NCBI RefSeq assembly: GCF_900115155.1
Contig: NZ_FOVM01000004.1
Coordinates: 214,551 to 278,550, forward strand
From: Mycetocola miduiensis
GTDB lineage: Bacteria; Actinomycetota; Actinomycetes; Actinomycetales; Microbacteriaceae
DNA: 64,000 bases
Reading direction: 5' to 3'
The notes beneath the pieces were generated by a model. The model did not search any database and was not told the DNA's origin. It saw only the letters and a program-made list of their open reading frames with translations. A program made the translations under genes and the position numbers. This document shows, one piece after another, positions 43,368 through 52,174 of this stretch. Position 1 is the first letter of the stretch. Every line of letters starts with the position of its first letter.

Positions 43368-44380
43368 TCGTTCACCACCGAAGGGGACCACGCGTGCTCG
43401 ATGAGAAGAGAAGGTGCGCTCGCCCCGTCTGCCGCTATCGACCACACATCGCTGTCGCCCGCTGCGCCGTCGCGTGCCAGGCCGTACAGTACTGTCTCAT
43501 CGTTCATCCATTCGACCTGGTCGTCGACATTCTTCGGTTCCGGGAGCACGACTTCCTCGTGGGTCGCCAGGGTCAGGACGGCGATTCCCCAGTGCGGAGT
43601 TTCCGCAGCGCCGGATCGCTTCTTGTAGGCGACCCGTGTTCCATCGGGGGACAGGGATGGACATTCGGCGTTATCGGCGATCGCCGTCAGCGTGCGCTCG
43701 GCAAGATCCCCGAGGACGAGCCAGGTGCGGCCACCGGACGCGGCTGTCGCATAGAACGTCCTGTCGTCAGAGCCGAAGGTGACGCCCCAGATGTTCCGGT
43801 CGGCTGTGGTGAGGCGCTCGCCGTCGATCCACAGGGCGAAATCCTCGAGGTTGCCGTAGCTTTCGCCGTCGACGTGTGAGACCACGGTTTCGGTGGAGAA
43901 GCCGGTGATCGCGTACGAGTGACCGGTGACGAATGAGGTGGTGGCAACGAGCGAACTGTCTGCAGAGAGCCGTGTGCGGCTTGGGATACCGGGAAGCGGC
44001 CACGACGCCAGTTCCGACCCCGCTCGGTCGAAGACACTGGCGGCGAATGTGGTCGGTACGCCCCGCTTGATTTGAAGGCAGGACAGCACGGCACCGGTCG
44101 CGTAGACGCGATCGCACGCCTGGTCGGAGAGCGCGCGCGCAGCGGACGGTGTATCGAGCGGCACGGTGGCGACTTTGCCGTAGCCCTCCCCCGTCGCGGT
44201 GTTGCGGAAGGTGATGTGCGGGTCTGTGCTGGTCACCGACGTTGTCGTCGTTCGGACTTCGCTCGGCTCGGCTGACCTGGCCTGGTAGCTCGTGTACGCG
44301 GTGATGCCGTACGCGATCGCCGCCCCCAGTACGAGTACGGAGATGAGCGCGAGCGCCAGCCATTTCTTCGACCGGTTCAT
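43364..44380 (-). CDS. Membrane-anchored beta-propeller-like (PD40/TolB-like) protein
   Basis: A 338-residue protein with one N-terminal helix (~8-30) and an extracytoplasmic domain. Repeats with LSPDGTRVAYKK, RLSADSSLVATT and VTFGSDDRTFYAT look like PD40 blades. No enzymatic motif. A propeller could bind polysaccharide or act as an assembly factor; this is inferred from its place between MFS and flippase genes, to both of which it is joined by ATGA overlaps. Confidence 0.65.
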   Translation of the reverse strand: MNRSKKWLALALISVLVLGAAIAYGITAYTSYQARSAEPSEVRTTTTSVTSTDPHITFRNTATGEGYGKVATVPLDTPSAARALSDQACDRVYATGAVLSCLQIKRGVPTTFAASVFDRAGSELASWPLPGIPSRTRLSADSSLVATTSFVTGHSYAITGFSTETVVSHVDGESYGNLEDFALWIDGERLTTADRNIWGVTFGSDDRTFYATAASGGRTWLVLGDLAERTLTAIADNAECPSLSPDGTRVAYKKRSGAAETPHWGIAVLTLATHEEVVLPEPKNVDDQVEWMNDETVLYGLARDGAAGDSDVWSIAADGASAPSLLIEHAWSPSVVNE

Positions 44381-45645
44381 GTCGGCTTCCCCGCCCGGAT
44401 AAGACCGCCGAGGATGACCGCGGTGACCGGAATCAGCACGGCGAGGGCCACGGCGACGACGGTCATGGCGCTGTCCCGCCCGATTGAATACCAGAGGAGG
44501 CCGAAACCGACCGACGCGAGGAGCCGTGCGGCTGCTACGGAAGTCTGCGCGGCAGCGATACCGCTCGCGAGAGTGTCGATCGATGTGGCCTGCGACGCGA
44601 GCGCGGCAAGGATGCCGTCTGTCGCGGCGTAGAACGTACCGAGAAGGACCAGGCAGGCGACGGTCAGCTGCCAGCCCGCTGCCGGAAGCGCTGCGCAGAC
44701 GTAGGCGGCGAGAAGCGCGATATGACCGAGGATGAAGATCCGCGCACGGCCGAACCGGTCTGCCAGGCGTCCGAGGGGTATGGCGAGTGCGAGGAACGCG
44801 ACGTTCGTTCCGACATACAGCAGGGGGAAGTATTCGGCCGCGAAACCGCTCTTACTCTGCAGGACGAGGTAGATGAATCCGTCGCCGACGGTAACAAGTC
44901 CGAGCAGGCCTGCCGCGAGCAGGAGCCGGCGCAGCCGGCGGTCGTTGAGATCGCGCCAGCGGAATCGCGCCCGTGGGGTGGAATGGGCGGTCGCGCGCTC
45001 GGCCCGAGGTCGCTTATTGGGCACAACGATGCCGAGCAGAAGAACCCCGAGAATCGCGAACGCGAGCGAAACAACGAAGATCGTGCTGTAGCCGTCCGGG
45101 ATGAAAAAGAGGATGGCGAAGGCGAGGAGCGGGCCGATCGCGGCTCCGATCGTATCGAGCATGCGGTGGACGCCGAACGACCTGGCCAGGTTGTCGGGTT
45201 CCGAGGATGCAGTGATGAGGGCGTCACGGGGAGCGGTTCGTACCCCTTTACCCAGCCGGTCCACGGCGATGACCGCGCTCAGTGCGGCAAAACCGCTTGC
45301 GAAAAGCAGCCCGACCCTGGCCAGTGCTGAAACACCGTAGCCGAAGAAGGCCACCCACTTGGGCTGGTCCGCCCTGTCGGCTGCATACCCGCCGGCGATT
45401 CTCACGACGGCGCTGATGCCCTGGTACAACCCGTCAATGACGCCGTACGCGACCGTCGACAGCCCGATCACACCGGTGATGTAGAGCGGAAGGATGGCAG
45501 AGACCGACTCTGTAGAGATGTCGGTGAACATGCTGACGATGCCGAGGGCGATGACGACGGAAGATACCCGCGTCGTCGCCGTCCGGGTCGGCCTTGTCGC
45601 CTTGTTCTTGTCAACCGGCTTACGGTCGGACAGCGAAATGTACAT
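44377..45645 (-). CDS. Major facilitator superfamily transporter
   Basis: A 422-residue protein with twelve hydrophobic helices. The loop 2-3 motif reads GGYAADRADQPKW, and GKGVRTAPRDALI sits at helix 4-5, a sequence typical of MFS proteins of the EmrB/YcaD-like efflux branch. The substrate is unknown. An MFS carrier inside a Wzx/Wzy-type operon is unusual; it might export or import a precursor. Confidence 0.87.
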   Translation of the reverse strand: MYISLSDRKPVDKNKATRPTRTATTRVSSVVIALGIVSMFTDISTESVSAILPLYITGVIGLSTVAYGVIDGLYQGISAVVRIAGGYAADRADQPKWVAFFGYGVSALARVGLLFASGFAALSAVIAVDRLGKGVRTAPRDALITASSEPDNLARSFGVHRMLDTIGAAIGPLLAFAILFFIPDGYSTIFVVSLAFAILGVLLLGIVVPNKRPRAERATAHSTPRARFRWRDLNDRRLRRLLLAAGLLGLVTVGDGFIYLVLQSKSGFAAEYFPLLYVGTNVAFLALAIPLGRLADRFGRARIFILGHIALLAAYVCAALPAAGWQLTVACLVLLGTFYAATDGILAALASQATSIDTLASGIAAAQTSVAAARLLASVGFGLLWYSIGRDSAMTVVAVALAVLIPVTAVILGGLIRAGKPT

Positions 45646-45662
45646 TGGCCCCCTCGCCTGTC

Positions 45663-46352
45663 TTACTTCGTCGCCGTGAACGCGCCGAAAACGCTGTAGT
45701 CGGTTCCGCCACCTGGTGTCGGCGTGACGGTGAGCATCAGGGTGTCGGTCCCTCGGGTGAAGAGGAGTGCGCTCGAACCGCTCGCTGCAGGGGCCACGCT
45801 GTCGACGAAGTCATTTGCCGCGAAGGCCACCCTGTAGAACTCGAGCACAGCGTCCGATGTCATGGGCGTGCTGGCCGCGAGAGTCACCTGGAGCCGGTTG
45901 TCAGCGGATGCCACAGAGCTGGAGGTCACGGTCGCATCCGTGGTCGGCGGGATGAGGTTCGCGGGATACCCGGCCACGAGGGCCCCGGTTTCGCTCGCCG
46001 TCGGAGGCAGCGGAAGGGTGACCAGATCGGGCAGCGGGGGTGACGGGGGAAGCCCGAGTGGTGATGTCTCTTCGGGGGCTGGCAGAACCTCGGTGGCCTG
46101 CTCCGTGGCGTCAGGAGCCGGGGCGGTGCCCTCCTTTACGTCGTCGTTCGTCTCAGACCCCGACCCCGCCTCTGAGCCCGTTGCGGCATCCGGATTGGAC
46201 GGTGCCGGAGGCGACACGGAGACCGGGTTCGGCGAGGCGGTGTCGGCGCCTGGCAGTATGTTGAGCACCGAAGCCACGATGATGATGACAAGGGCGAGTC
46301 CGAGCGTCGCCAGAATGGCAACCATTGAGCGACGCGAGGAAGGCGCCGTCAT
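45663..46352 (-). CDS. Hypothetical anchored or secreted protein, Pro-rich spacer
   Basis: A 229-residue protein with one N-terminal helix (~10-32), a Pro/Ser/Glu-rich spacer (~35-115) and a small C-terminal domain (~120-229). No family recognised. The C-terminal domain (LQVTLAAS...VLEFYRVAFAANDF...TLMLTVTP) suggests a compact alpha/beta fold. It overlaps the acetyltransferase gene by ATGA and is followed by the MFS gene after 17 bp. Confidence 0.75.
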   Translation of the reverse strand: MTAPSSRRSMVAILATLGLALVIIIVASVLNILPGADTASPNPVSVSPPAPSNPDAATGSEAGSGSETNDDVKEGTAPAPDATEQATEVLPAPEETSPLGLPPSPPLPDLVTLPLPPTASETGALVAGYPANLIPPTTDATVTSSSVASADNRLQVTLAASTPMTSDAVLEFYRVAFAANDFVDSVAPAASGSSALLFTRGTDTLMLTVTPTPGGGTDYSVFGAFTATK

Positions 46353-47065
46353 CGTCGTGCCTCTGACGGAATTCTCAGTTCGGGAACGTTCTCTGCCGAC
46401 CGGAAGCGAGCCGGCGCCCCCGACGCGGGAAGGACCGCCGTGAGCACGCCGTTGTGTTCATGGTATTCCTCCCCGGTCGATGGGCACCGGAAGAGCTCGT
46501 CGCCGACGCGCTCGAGGGGAACGCCCGCGCGGCCGACCCAGCCGATCCGGCGGGCGGGGACTCCGACGACGAGCGCGTAATCGGGAACGTCGCTGGTGAC
46601 CACTGCCCCCGCCGCGATGAGAGCCCAGGCGCCGATCGTCACCGGGGCGATGCAGACGGCTCTCGCCCCGATCGACGCGCCTGTGCGGATCGTCACCCCG
46701 ACGGCATCCCAATCGTCAGCGTCCTTGCGTTTGCCATCGGCGGTGATCGCCCGCGGGAACATGTCGTTGGTGAGCACAGCGGCCGGCCCGATGAACACGC
46801 CGTCTTCGAGGACGGCGGGCTCGTAGACGAGTGCGTAGTTCTGCACCTTGCAGTTTTCGCCGAGGATGACACCGGGGCCGATGTACGAGCCGCGCCCCAG
46901 GATGCAACCGGCGCCGACCCTGGCATGCTCGCGCACCTGGGCGAGGTGCCAGATCAGTGCGCCGTCGCCGATGCGGGCGAGGCTGTCGACATCGGCGGTG
47001 TCGGCGATGTGCGGCGGTCGACCGGGACGGTCGGGTGCGGTGTGCGGGTGAAACTGGTTGGACAT
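46349..47065 (-). CDS. WbpD/WlbB-like sugar-nucleotide N-acetyltransferase
   Basis: A 238-residue left-handed beta-helix enzyme. Hexapeptide repeats run from ~25 to ~175, with IWHLAQVREHARVG, GPGVILGENCKVQNYALVY and DGVFIGPAAVLTND, the pattern of the UDP-3-amino sugar acetyltransferases WbpD and WlbB. Partners WbpB-like and WbpE-like are in the other arm (24699, 28665). The last ~50 residues are an unusual tail. It starts 1 bp after the initiating transferase stop. Confidence 0.87.
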   Translation of the reverse strand: MSNQFHPHTAPDRPGRPPHIADTADVDSLARIGDGALIWHLAQVREHARVGAGCILGRGSYIGPGVILGENCKVQNYALVYEPAVLEDGVFIGPAAVLTNDMFPRAITADGKRKDADDWDAVGVTIRTGASIGARAVCIAPVTIGAWALIAAGAVVTSDVPDYALVVGVPARRIGWVGRAGVPLERVGDELFRCPSTGEEYHEHNGVLTAVLPASGAPARFRSAENVPELRIPSEARR

Positions 47066-47066
47066 G

Positions 47067-48590
47067 TCAGTACGCTCCCACGGGTTTCAACAGGACTCTG
47101 AGGGTGCGCCAGACGATCATGAGGTCACCGGTCAGCGACCAGTTCTCCACGTAATAGAGGTCGAGGCGGACGCTTTCGTCCCAGCTGAGGTCGCTCCGTC
47201 CGTTGACCTGCCACATGCCCGTCAGTCCGGGCTTGATGTAGAGCCGGCGGTGCACGTGGCTCTCGTAGGATTCGACTTCCCGGGGGAGCGGCGGCCGTGG
47301 CCCGACGAGGCTCATCTCGCCGATGAGCACATTCCACAACTGGGGGAACTCGTCGAGCGAGTATTTGCGAATCACCCTCCCAACCGCCGTGACTCGTGGG
47401 TCATCCTTGATTTTGAAGAGCAGTCCGTTGCCCTGGTTCTTCTCGACAAGCTTCGCCAGGTCCCTCTCGGCGGTGGTCACCATCGAACGGAACTTCAGCA
47501 TGGTGAACGTGCGCTGGTTGCGGCCGACGCGTTCCTGCCTGAAGAAGACGGGGCCGCCATCCTCGAGTTTGATGAACACCGCGATGGCGAGGAACATCGG
47601 AGCGAGCACGATAAGGCCGACGCCAGAGGCGACGACGTCGAACGCGCGCTTGAGGACATGCTTGCCGCCTTCGAACTGGGGAATCTCCACGTGGATCAGC
47701 GGGAGTCCCTCAACCGGGCGGAAGTGGATTCGCGGCCCGGCGACATCCGTCAGCTGGGATGCCAGAACGAGGTCCGTCGCCGTGCCCTCCAGCTGCCAGC
47801 CGAGGTTGCGGATGAAGTTCGCGCCCCCCTTGGGCTTGCCGGCGATGATGACCGTGTCGGCTCCGACGTTACGTGCGATCTGGGGAACGTCGCGTGAGCC
47901 GAGGACGGGGACGGGCTTCTGCCCTGTTGTGACGGTGTGGGTGTCGCTGTCGGAGACGACTGCCCCCACGACGTTGTATGCCGCGCCGGATTTCTGCTGG
48001 ATCTGACGGATGACGTACCCGACGTCGTCGAGTTCGCCGACGACGAGCGCCCGGCAGAGGTAGTGGTCGAGGGTTCGCTGCGACACCAGCCACCGACGCC
48101 AGAGCCAGTGCGCCGTCAGAAGGCTGACGGTGCCGAGGGGGAGGGCAAGCAGGAAATAACCGCGGGCGATGTCCACGTTGAGGAGGAGGAAGACGATGGC
48201 GAGCAGCCCGAACGCTGTCGCGCTTGCGTTGACGATGCGTTTGTATTCGCTCGCACCGACGCCGATCACACGCGAATCGTGGACCCCGAACGCGATCAGC
48301 GCCACCAGCCAGGCGACGACGATGGTTGCTGAGATGAGGAGATACGAAGCGTCCTCGATGCGGGTGCTCGCCGGGATGGCTTCGATACCGAACCTCATGG
48401 AAAAGGCGATGGTCACCGCGAACATGATCGTTGCGACGTCCGTCAACCGCAGGCGGATGCGATAGTTGCGAGCCCAGACGCGTTCGGATGCCTGCCGCAT
48501 CGTGTGTTCACGGACGTCGGGGGCAAGCCCGGCGCTGATGTGCTGACGGAAGAATCCCGGGAACAGGGTTCTCGATTTCACTTCAGTCAT
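47067..48590 (-). CDS. Polyprenyl glycosylphosphotransferase (initiating transferase)
   Basis: A 507-residue membrane enzyme that puts the first sugar phosphate on undecaprenyl phosphate. Four to five N-terminal helices (~35-150), a CoA-binding-like domain (~165-290), a re-entrant helix (KRAFDVVASGVGLIVLAPMF) and the catalytic domain with FFRQERVGRNQRTFTMLKFRS, DEFPQLWNV and VGPRPPLP are all present. WbaP/WcaJ type; sugar specificity not predictable. The ATG at 48590 (MTEVKSR) is chosen over the longer frame from 48680. First gene of the minus-strand operon. Confidence 0.93.
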   Translation of the reverse strand: MTEVKSRTLFPGFFRQHISAGLAPDVREHTMRQASERVWARNYRIRLRLTDVATIMFAVTIAFSMRFGIEAIPASTRIEDASYLLISATIVVAWLVALIAFGVHDSRVIGVGASEYKRIVNASATAFGLLAIVFLLLNVDIARGYFLLALPLGTVSLLTAHWLWRRWLVSQRTLDHYLCRALVVGELDDVGYVIRQIQQKSGAAYNVVGAVVSDSDTHTVTTGQKPVPVLGSRDVPQIARNVGADTVIIAGKPKGGANFIRNLGWQLEGTATDLVLASQLTDVAGPRIHFRPVEGLPLIHVEIPQFEGGKHVLKRAFDVVASGVGLIVLAPMFLAIAVFIKLEDGGPVFFRQERVGRNQRTFTMLKFRSMVTTAERDLAKLVEKNQGNGLLFKIKDDPRVTAVGRVIRKYSLDEFPQLWNVLIGEMSLVGPRPPLPREVESYESHVHRRLYIKPGLTGMWQVNGRSDLSWDESVRLDLYYVENWSLTGDLMIVWRTLRVLLKPVGAY

Positions 48591-48805
48591 GAGACCCCAC
48601 GTCCGGTCGAATGCGAAAAGCTGACGGATGCACGGGCCCGTGTGTCCTGCTGCATGGCGGCTCCGTCTCTGTCTGAGCACACCTCAGGCCGCCCCGACGG
48701 TGTGCCGGGACGCGCGAGTGCCTGTCGGATAATCTGTACCGTCAAAGGCGAGGGTGTCTCACGTTTCGTGCACTACCGACAGTAACGGCGCGCAACGGTG
48801 TAAAC

Positions 48806-48856
48806 CTCCCCCAGATAGAGGGGTGAGAAATCCTCAGATTCCCGAAGGGGCGGATC
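48806..48856. promoter_or_regulatory. Upstream region of the minus-strand operon with two C-run/G-run elements
   Basis: CTCCCCCAGATAGAGGGGTGAG (48806-48827) and CCCGAAGGGGCGGATC (48841-48856) lie 216-266 bp before the ATG at 48590. The second resembles the element at 19867. The intervening ~215 bp hold no supported gene and would contain the promoter. Confidence 0.35.
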
Positions 48857-48878
48857 CTGGCATCCGTATTCGGGCATG

Positions 48879-48904
48879 AAAAAAGCCGCCCAATCAGGCG
48901 GCTT
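48879..48904 (-). terminator. Intrinsic terminator, minus strand
   Basis: GCCGCC-CAATCA-GGCGGC; on the minus strand it is followed by six Us (A-run at 48879-48884). It separates the island side from the polysaccharide operon. Confidence 0.8.
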
Positions 48905-48950
48905 GTCGACGTGTGCTTAGGCCCGCGAAGGCGGGGAGGGGCAACGAAAC

Positions 48951-48983
48951 AACCCCCATCATGTAGAAGCTAGACGGGGGTTT
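48951..48983 (-). terminator. Terminator abutting the distal tRNA-Phe repeat
   Basis: AACCCCC pairs with GGGGGTT around a 19-nt loop. On the minus strand the loop reads GTCTAGCTTCTACATGAT; the tRNA-Phe terminator at 57661-57704 has CTAGGCTTCTAC in the same place. The two look like diverged copies of one tRNA terminator. Confidence 0.65.
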
Positions 48984-48984
48984 C

Positions 48985-49021
48985 AGTGGCTCCGGCCGGC
49001 ATCGATCCGGTGACTGTTCGA
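48985..49021 (-). repeat. Distal copy of the tRNA-Phe 3' end (putative att site)
   Basis: A 37-bp direct repeat of 57705-57741, 34 of 37 bases identical (differences at 48995, 49015, 49016). It carries the T-arm and 3' acceptor strand of tRNA-Phe and nothing of the 5' half, as expected for an attachment site left by an element integrated into the tRNA gene. Confidence 0.8.
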
Positions 49022-49382
49022 GTAAGAGTAGGGCTCTGCTAAGGGTTTCTGCGTGCTACTACTGGCTTCAATCGCCCCCGATCAAACCTGCTTTTTGATG
49101 TCATTCGCTTTCGGGGACTGCCATTGAATCTGCGGAATAGATGCGGAGTTCGTCGACAGTCTCAGTGGCGCGCAACTCCTAGGACTGATTCTCTTCTCCT
49201 GGCGTAGGGGAAGCTGAGAGGCCGTGATGTTGTGACATCGGCCTCCCAACTGCTTCTGCATTCACTATCCAAGGGAGTCACTTCCTATTGGTTGGGACCG
49301 TAGCGCACTTCGGTTCTGATGCGTTGGGGCGTCCGGCTTGCGAGCGGCTTGTGGTGTACGAAATGAACGGTTCGATCTAGGG
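49022..49382. other. Gene-poor stretch at the island border
   Basis: 361 bp of clearly less GC-rich sequence with scattered stops in all frames. I see no gene or RNA in it beyond the att repeat at its left edge. Confidence 0.6.
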
Positions 49383-50420
49383 TCAGTGTGAATGAGGCAC
49401 CGACACTCTGTCGGTGGTTACCGCACGGATGATCATGTCGTCCAGGTTGGGGAGCGCCTTCGTGAGTCGGTGCTCGGCTTCGTGTAACACCTGCTCAACG
49501 TTCGACAACGTGGTGTCGGCGACCTTCACGACGGCTGCACCCTGGAGCCGGTGGCCAACCCAGCGCAGTTGCAGTTTCTGGACGGCGAGAACATCCACGG
49601 AAGCGGTGATGGCGGCTTGGGCGCGGTCAACGAGTTGCGGTTCGATTCCGTCCATGAGGCGACGGCCGATACTGCGAACGGTGCCCCACAGGAGGACGAT
49701 GATCGCTGCGGAAATGATCAGGCCGATGATCGTGTCGGCGAGCGGGAAGCCGAGCATGACGCCGATCGCGCCGAGCACCACGGCGAGGGAGGTGAATCCG
49801 TCAGTGCGGGCGTGGACGCCGTCCGCGACGAGTGCGGCCGACCCGATCTTCTGCCCGACGCGAATGCGGTAGATCGCGACGGCCTCGTTCCCGATGAAGC
49901 CGATCACCCCGGCGGCGAGTAACCACCACAGGTTCTGCAGGGCTTGAGGGTTGAAGAGGCGGTCGATGGACTGCCATGCCGCCAAAATCGCGGACAGGGC
50001 GATAACGGCGACGATGAAAAGGCCGGCCAGATCTTCGGCGCGCCCGTAGCCGAACGTGTACCGGCGGGTGGCGACGCGGCGGCCGAGGATGAACGCAATC
50101 CACAGCGGGACCGCGGTGAGGGCGTCGGAGAAGTTGTGGATAGTGTCGGCTAGCAGTGCAACGGAGCCGCTGATCAGAACCACGCCGAGTTGAAGAACCG
50201 TGGTGGCGAGAAGGATGACCAGGCTGATCTTCAGCGCCCGTACGCCCTCCTTGCTCGCCTCGAGGGCGTCGTCGATGGAGTTCGCAGCGTCGTGGCTGTG
50301 CGGCACGAACAGGCCATAGAAGAACCCCTTGATCCCGGTCGGGTGGGAGTGACTTCCCGGGTCGGAGTCGTGGTCGTGGTCGTGGTCGCGCGGACCGCGC
50401 CGCTCGGTGTGGGTGCTCAC
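49383..50420 (-). CDS. Cation diffusion facilitator (CzcD-like) metal exporter
   Basis: A 345-residue protein with six helices and a C-terminal cytoplasmic dimer domain. The transport-site HxxxD motifs are present in both TM2 (ADTIHNFSDAL) and TM5 (ADGVHARTDG). The N terminus is rich in His and Asp (DHDHDHDSD, GSHSH), a likely metal buffer for Zn, Co or Cd. The GTG start at 50420 overlaps the ArsR stop (GTGA), so sensor and pump are coupled. Confidence 0.93.
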   Translation of the reverse strand: MSTHTERRGPRDHDHDHDSDPGSHSHPTGIKGFFYGLFVPHSHDAANSIDDALEASKEGVRALKISLVILLATTVLQLGVVLISGSVALLADTIHNFSDALTAVPLWIAFILGRRVATRRYTFGYGRAEDLAGLFIVAVIALSAILAAWQSIDRLFNPQALQNLWWLLAAGVIGFIGNEAVAIYRIRVGQKIGSAALVADGVHARTDGFTSLAVVLGAIGVMLGFPLADTIIGLIISAAIIVLLWGTVRSIGRRLMDGIEPQLVDRAQAAITASVDVLAVQKLQLRWVGHRLQGAAVVKVADTTLSNVEQVLHEAEHRLTKALPNLDDMIIRAVTTDRVSVPHSH

Positions 50421-50782
50421 TTGCTTACCTCTCGCGTGGGGTGGTGGTGCCGTGGTGTGCCGCCGAGGGTGTGCTCTGCTTGGAAAATGGCGTCAGAGAC
50501 AAGTCGGCTCGCATGCTCGTTCTCGAGCCGATAGAAGACCCGCTGGCCGTCCTGCCGCGTCGCGACGATCCGCGCCAATCGCAGTTTCGCCAGGTGCTGG
50601 GATACCGCCGCCGGGGATTTGTCGACAATGTCCGCCAAGTGGTTCACTGACAGCTCTTCATCGCGAAGCGCAAGAATGAGCCGAACCCGAGTTGCATCGG
50701 CGAGCATGGAGAAGACCTCGACCGCCAACTCGACGAACTGACTGTCCGCCTCTCGCCCACACACTTGCTTATCTGCGTTCAT
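50417..50782 (-). CDS. ArsR/SmtB family metal-sensing repressor
   Basis: A 121-residue winged-helix repressor. The DNA-reading helix is SPAAVSQHLAKLRLARIV. The dimer helix alpha5 reads LENEHASRLVSDAIFQAEH, where His and a C-terminal His occupy two of the four CzrA/SmtB ligand positions while the others read Asn and Gln. A C-terminal HHHP and two Cys or acidic residues near the N terminus may complete a site. It probably represses its own operon with the downstream CDF pump. Confidence 0.9.
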   Translation of the reverse strand: MNADKQVCGREADSQFVELAVEVFSMLADATRVRLILALRDEELSVNHLADIVDKSPAAVSQHLAKLRLARIVATRQDGQRVFYRLENEHASRLVSDAIFQAEHTLGGTPRHHHPTREVSK

Positions 50783-50841
50783 ACGCAGCCGGAGGCCGAG
50801 GAGATTTTCGACAGCCGCGGGTATCTGACCAGGAGCAACGC

Positions 50842-51855
50842 CTAGCGACGCAGGGTCGTCGAGGGATGCTCCCCGAAAGCTTGTGCGTACACCGCGGAGA
50901 ATCTGCCCAGGTGCACGAACCCCCAGCGTGTAGCGACATCCGTCACACTGGTCGCGCCTGGCTGAGCCGCGCTCAGGTCTCGGCGCACCGCTTCGAGCCT
51001 GAGCCGGCGCAGATATGCCGTCGGCGTCGTATCTAGCGTCCGGCGGAATCCTTCCTGCAGGCCGCGGACACTGACTGATACCTCTCTCGCCAGCTCAGCA
51101 ACAGTCCACGGATGAGCGGGGCCACTGCGCAGCAACTCCACCGCCATTGCGACCGGCAGTCTTCCTGCAGCGGGTGACGGCACAGCCAGCGCCTGCGTGT
51201 AGTTGTGCGGCTGCGCGAACAGCAGAGCCTGAAACAGGCTGCGCTCCAACTGCTGCGCAGCCAAGGGATGGGTGAGCGGGCCGTCTGCCCGTGATGCTGC
51301 GCCGTCAATGAGGTGGACGGTGTGGAGGATCGACTGTCCTCCGCGGCTGGTGAGATCCAGTTCGCCTTCGAATTCGAGAGGGCGGGCGGCGCGGTCACCG
51401 AGCAGGTTGCCCAATTCCAGCTGCAGCTGGTCTTTCGAGATCATGAGTGCGATCAGGGCGAAGCGCTCACCGAAGTGGAGCTCCGCAGGTTTTCCCGGCG
51501 TGAAGACCGCGGCTGTCCGCGATGTGCCGAATACCGGATGCTGACCGGCCGCCCGCATCCTCGCGCGGCCGGCGGTGGGGATGTTGACGTGAAAGCTTGC
51601 GGCCTGCTCGGTCTCGATGTGCACAGCATCCCGAAACTGCAGAAAGGCGCACGTGGTCCCGCCCACCGTCAGTCCGTTCAGGGCCATGCCGATCGTGCTC
51701 GTTGAGCGGGCGGAGGGGAGTTCCACCGGCAGGAAGACGTCGGACAGGACTTGTCGGGTCTCCTCGACCCCTTGTGCCGACGCGATGCGCCGGCTCTTAA
51801 ACATCTCGTGCGCACCCGACTGCAAGCGTTCGCGTTCGCCAGTCAGCGTATACAT
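50842..51855 (-). CDS. AraC family transcriptional regulator (first)
   Basis: A 337-residue regulator. The N-terminal AraC_binding_2-like domain covers ~20-190. The C-terminal HTH pair (~235-337) has TVAELAREVSVSVRGLQEGF and VTDVATRWGFVHLGRFSAVY. The ATG at 51855 has GGAAGGAG upstream. It faces the second AraC gene across a 319-bp divergent region. A truncated paralogue lies at 53168-53401. Effector and targets are unknown. Confidence 0.9.
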   Translation of the reverse strand: MYTLTGERERLQSGAHEMFKSRRIASAQGVEETRQVLSDVFLPVELPSARSTSTIGMALNGLTVGGTTCAFLQFRDAVHIETEQAASFHVNIPTAGRARMRAAGQHPVFGTSRTAAVFTPGKPAELHFGERFALIALMISKDQLQLELGNLLGDRAARPLEFEGELDLTSRGGQSILHTVHLIDGAASRADGPLTHPLAAQQLERSLFQALLFAQPHNYTQALAVPSPAAGRLPVAMAVELLRSGPAHPWTVAELAREVSVSVRGLQEGFRRTLDTTPTAYLRRLRLEAVRRDLSAAQPGATSVTDVATRWGFVHLGRFSAVYAQAFGEHPSTTLRR

Positions 51856-51869
51856 GACGCTCCTTCCGC

Positions 51870-52122
51870 GCCCCTCTCTACCCGAAGAAGAGGGGCACAC
51901 TTTCGGGGTGGTCCCGATAATCGCGGACCACCGCATTCCGCCCGTCTTCACCCGAAGAAGAAGAACGGCAACCGCACCGAAGCAGGGCCTGTTTCGAAAC
52001 TACATTCGTCCGCACGAAATAGCCTGATTCCGCACGACCCCCAAAACCGGGGCAATTCGGCTGTGCATGGGCTGGAGGCCACGCGGGGCTGTTTGAGGAG
52101 CCGGTAACGTATTGGTAAACGT
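51870..52122. promoter_or_regulatory. Divergent AraC-AraC intergenic region with inverted and direct repeats
   Basis: The 319 bp between the two regulators contain no gene. Visible are CCCCTCT/AGAGGGG (51871-51895), a perfect GGTGGTCC-N10-GGACCACC (51907-51932), two copies of ACCCGAAGAAGA (51880 and 51950), and a direct repeat GGTAACGT/GGTAAACGT (52103-52122) 53 bp before the plus-strand ATG. The direct repeat has the form expected of AraC-type half-sites. Function inferred. Confidence 0.4.
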
Positions 52123-52174
52123 GGCGTTCAGGAGCGGCTGGCCCGGGGCCGCCTGTGGCCGAAAGGTGAGTCGG

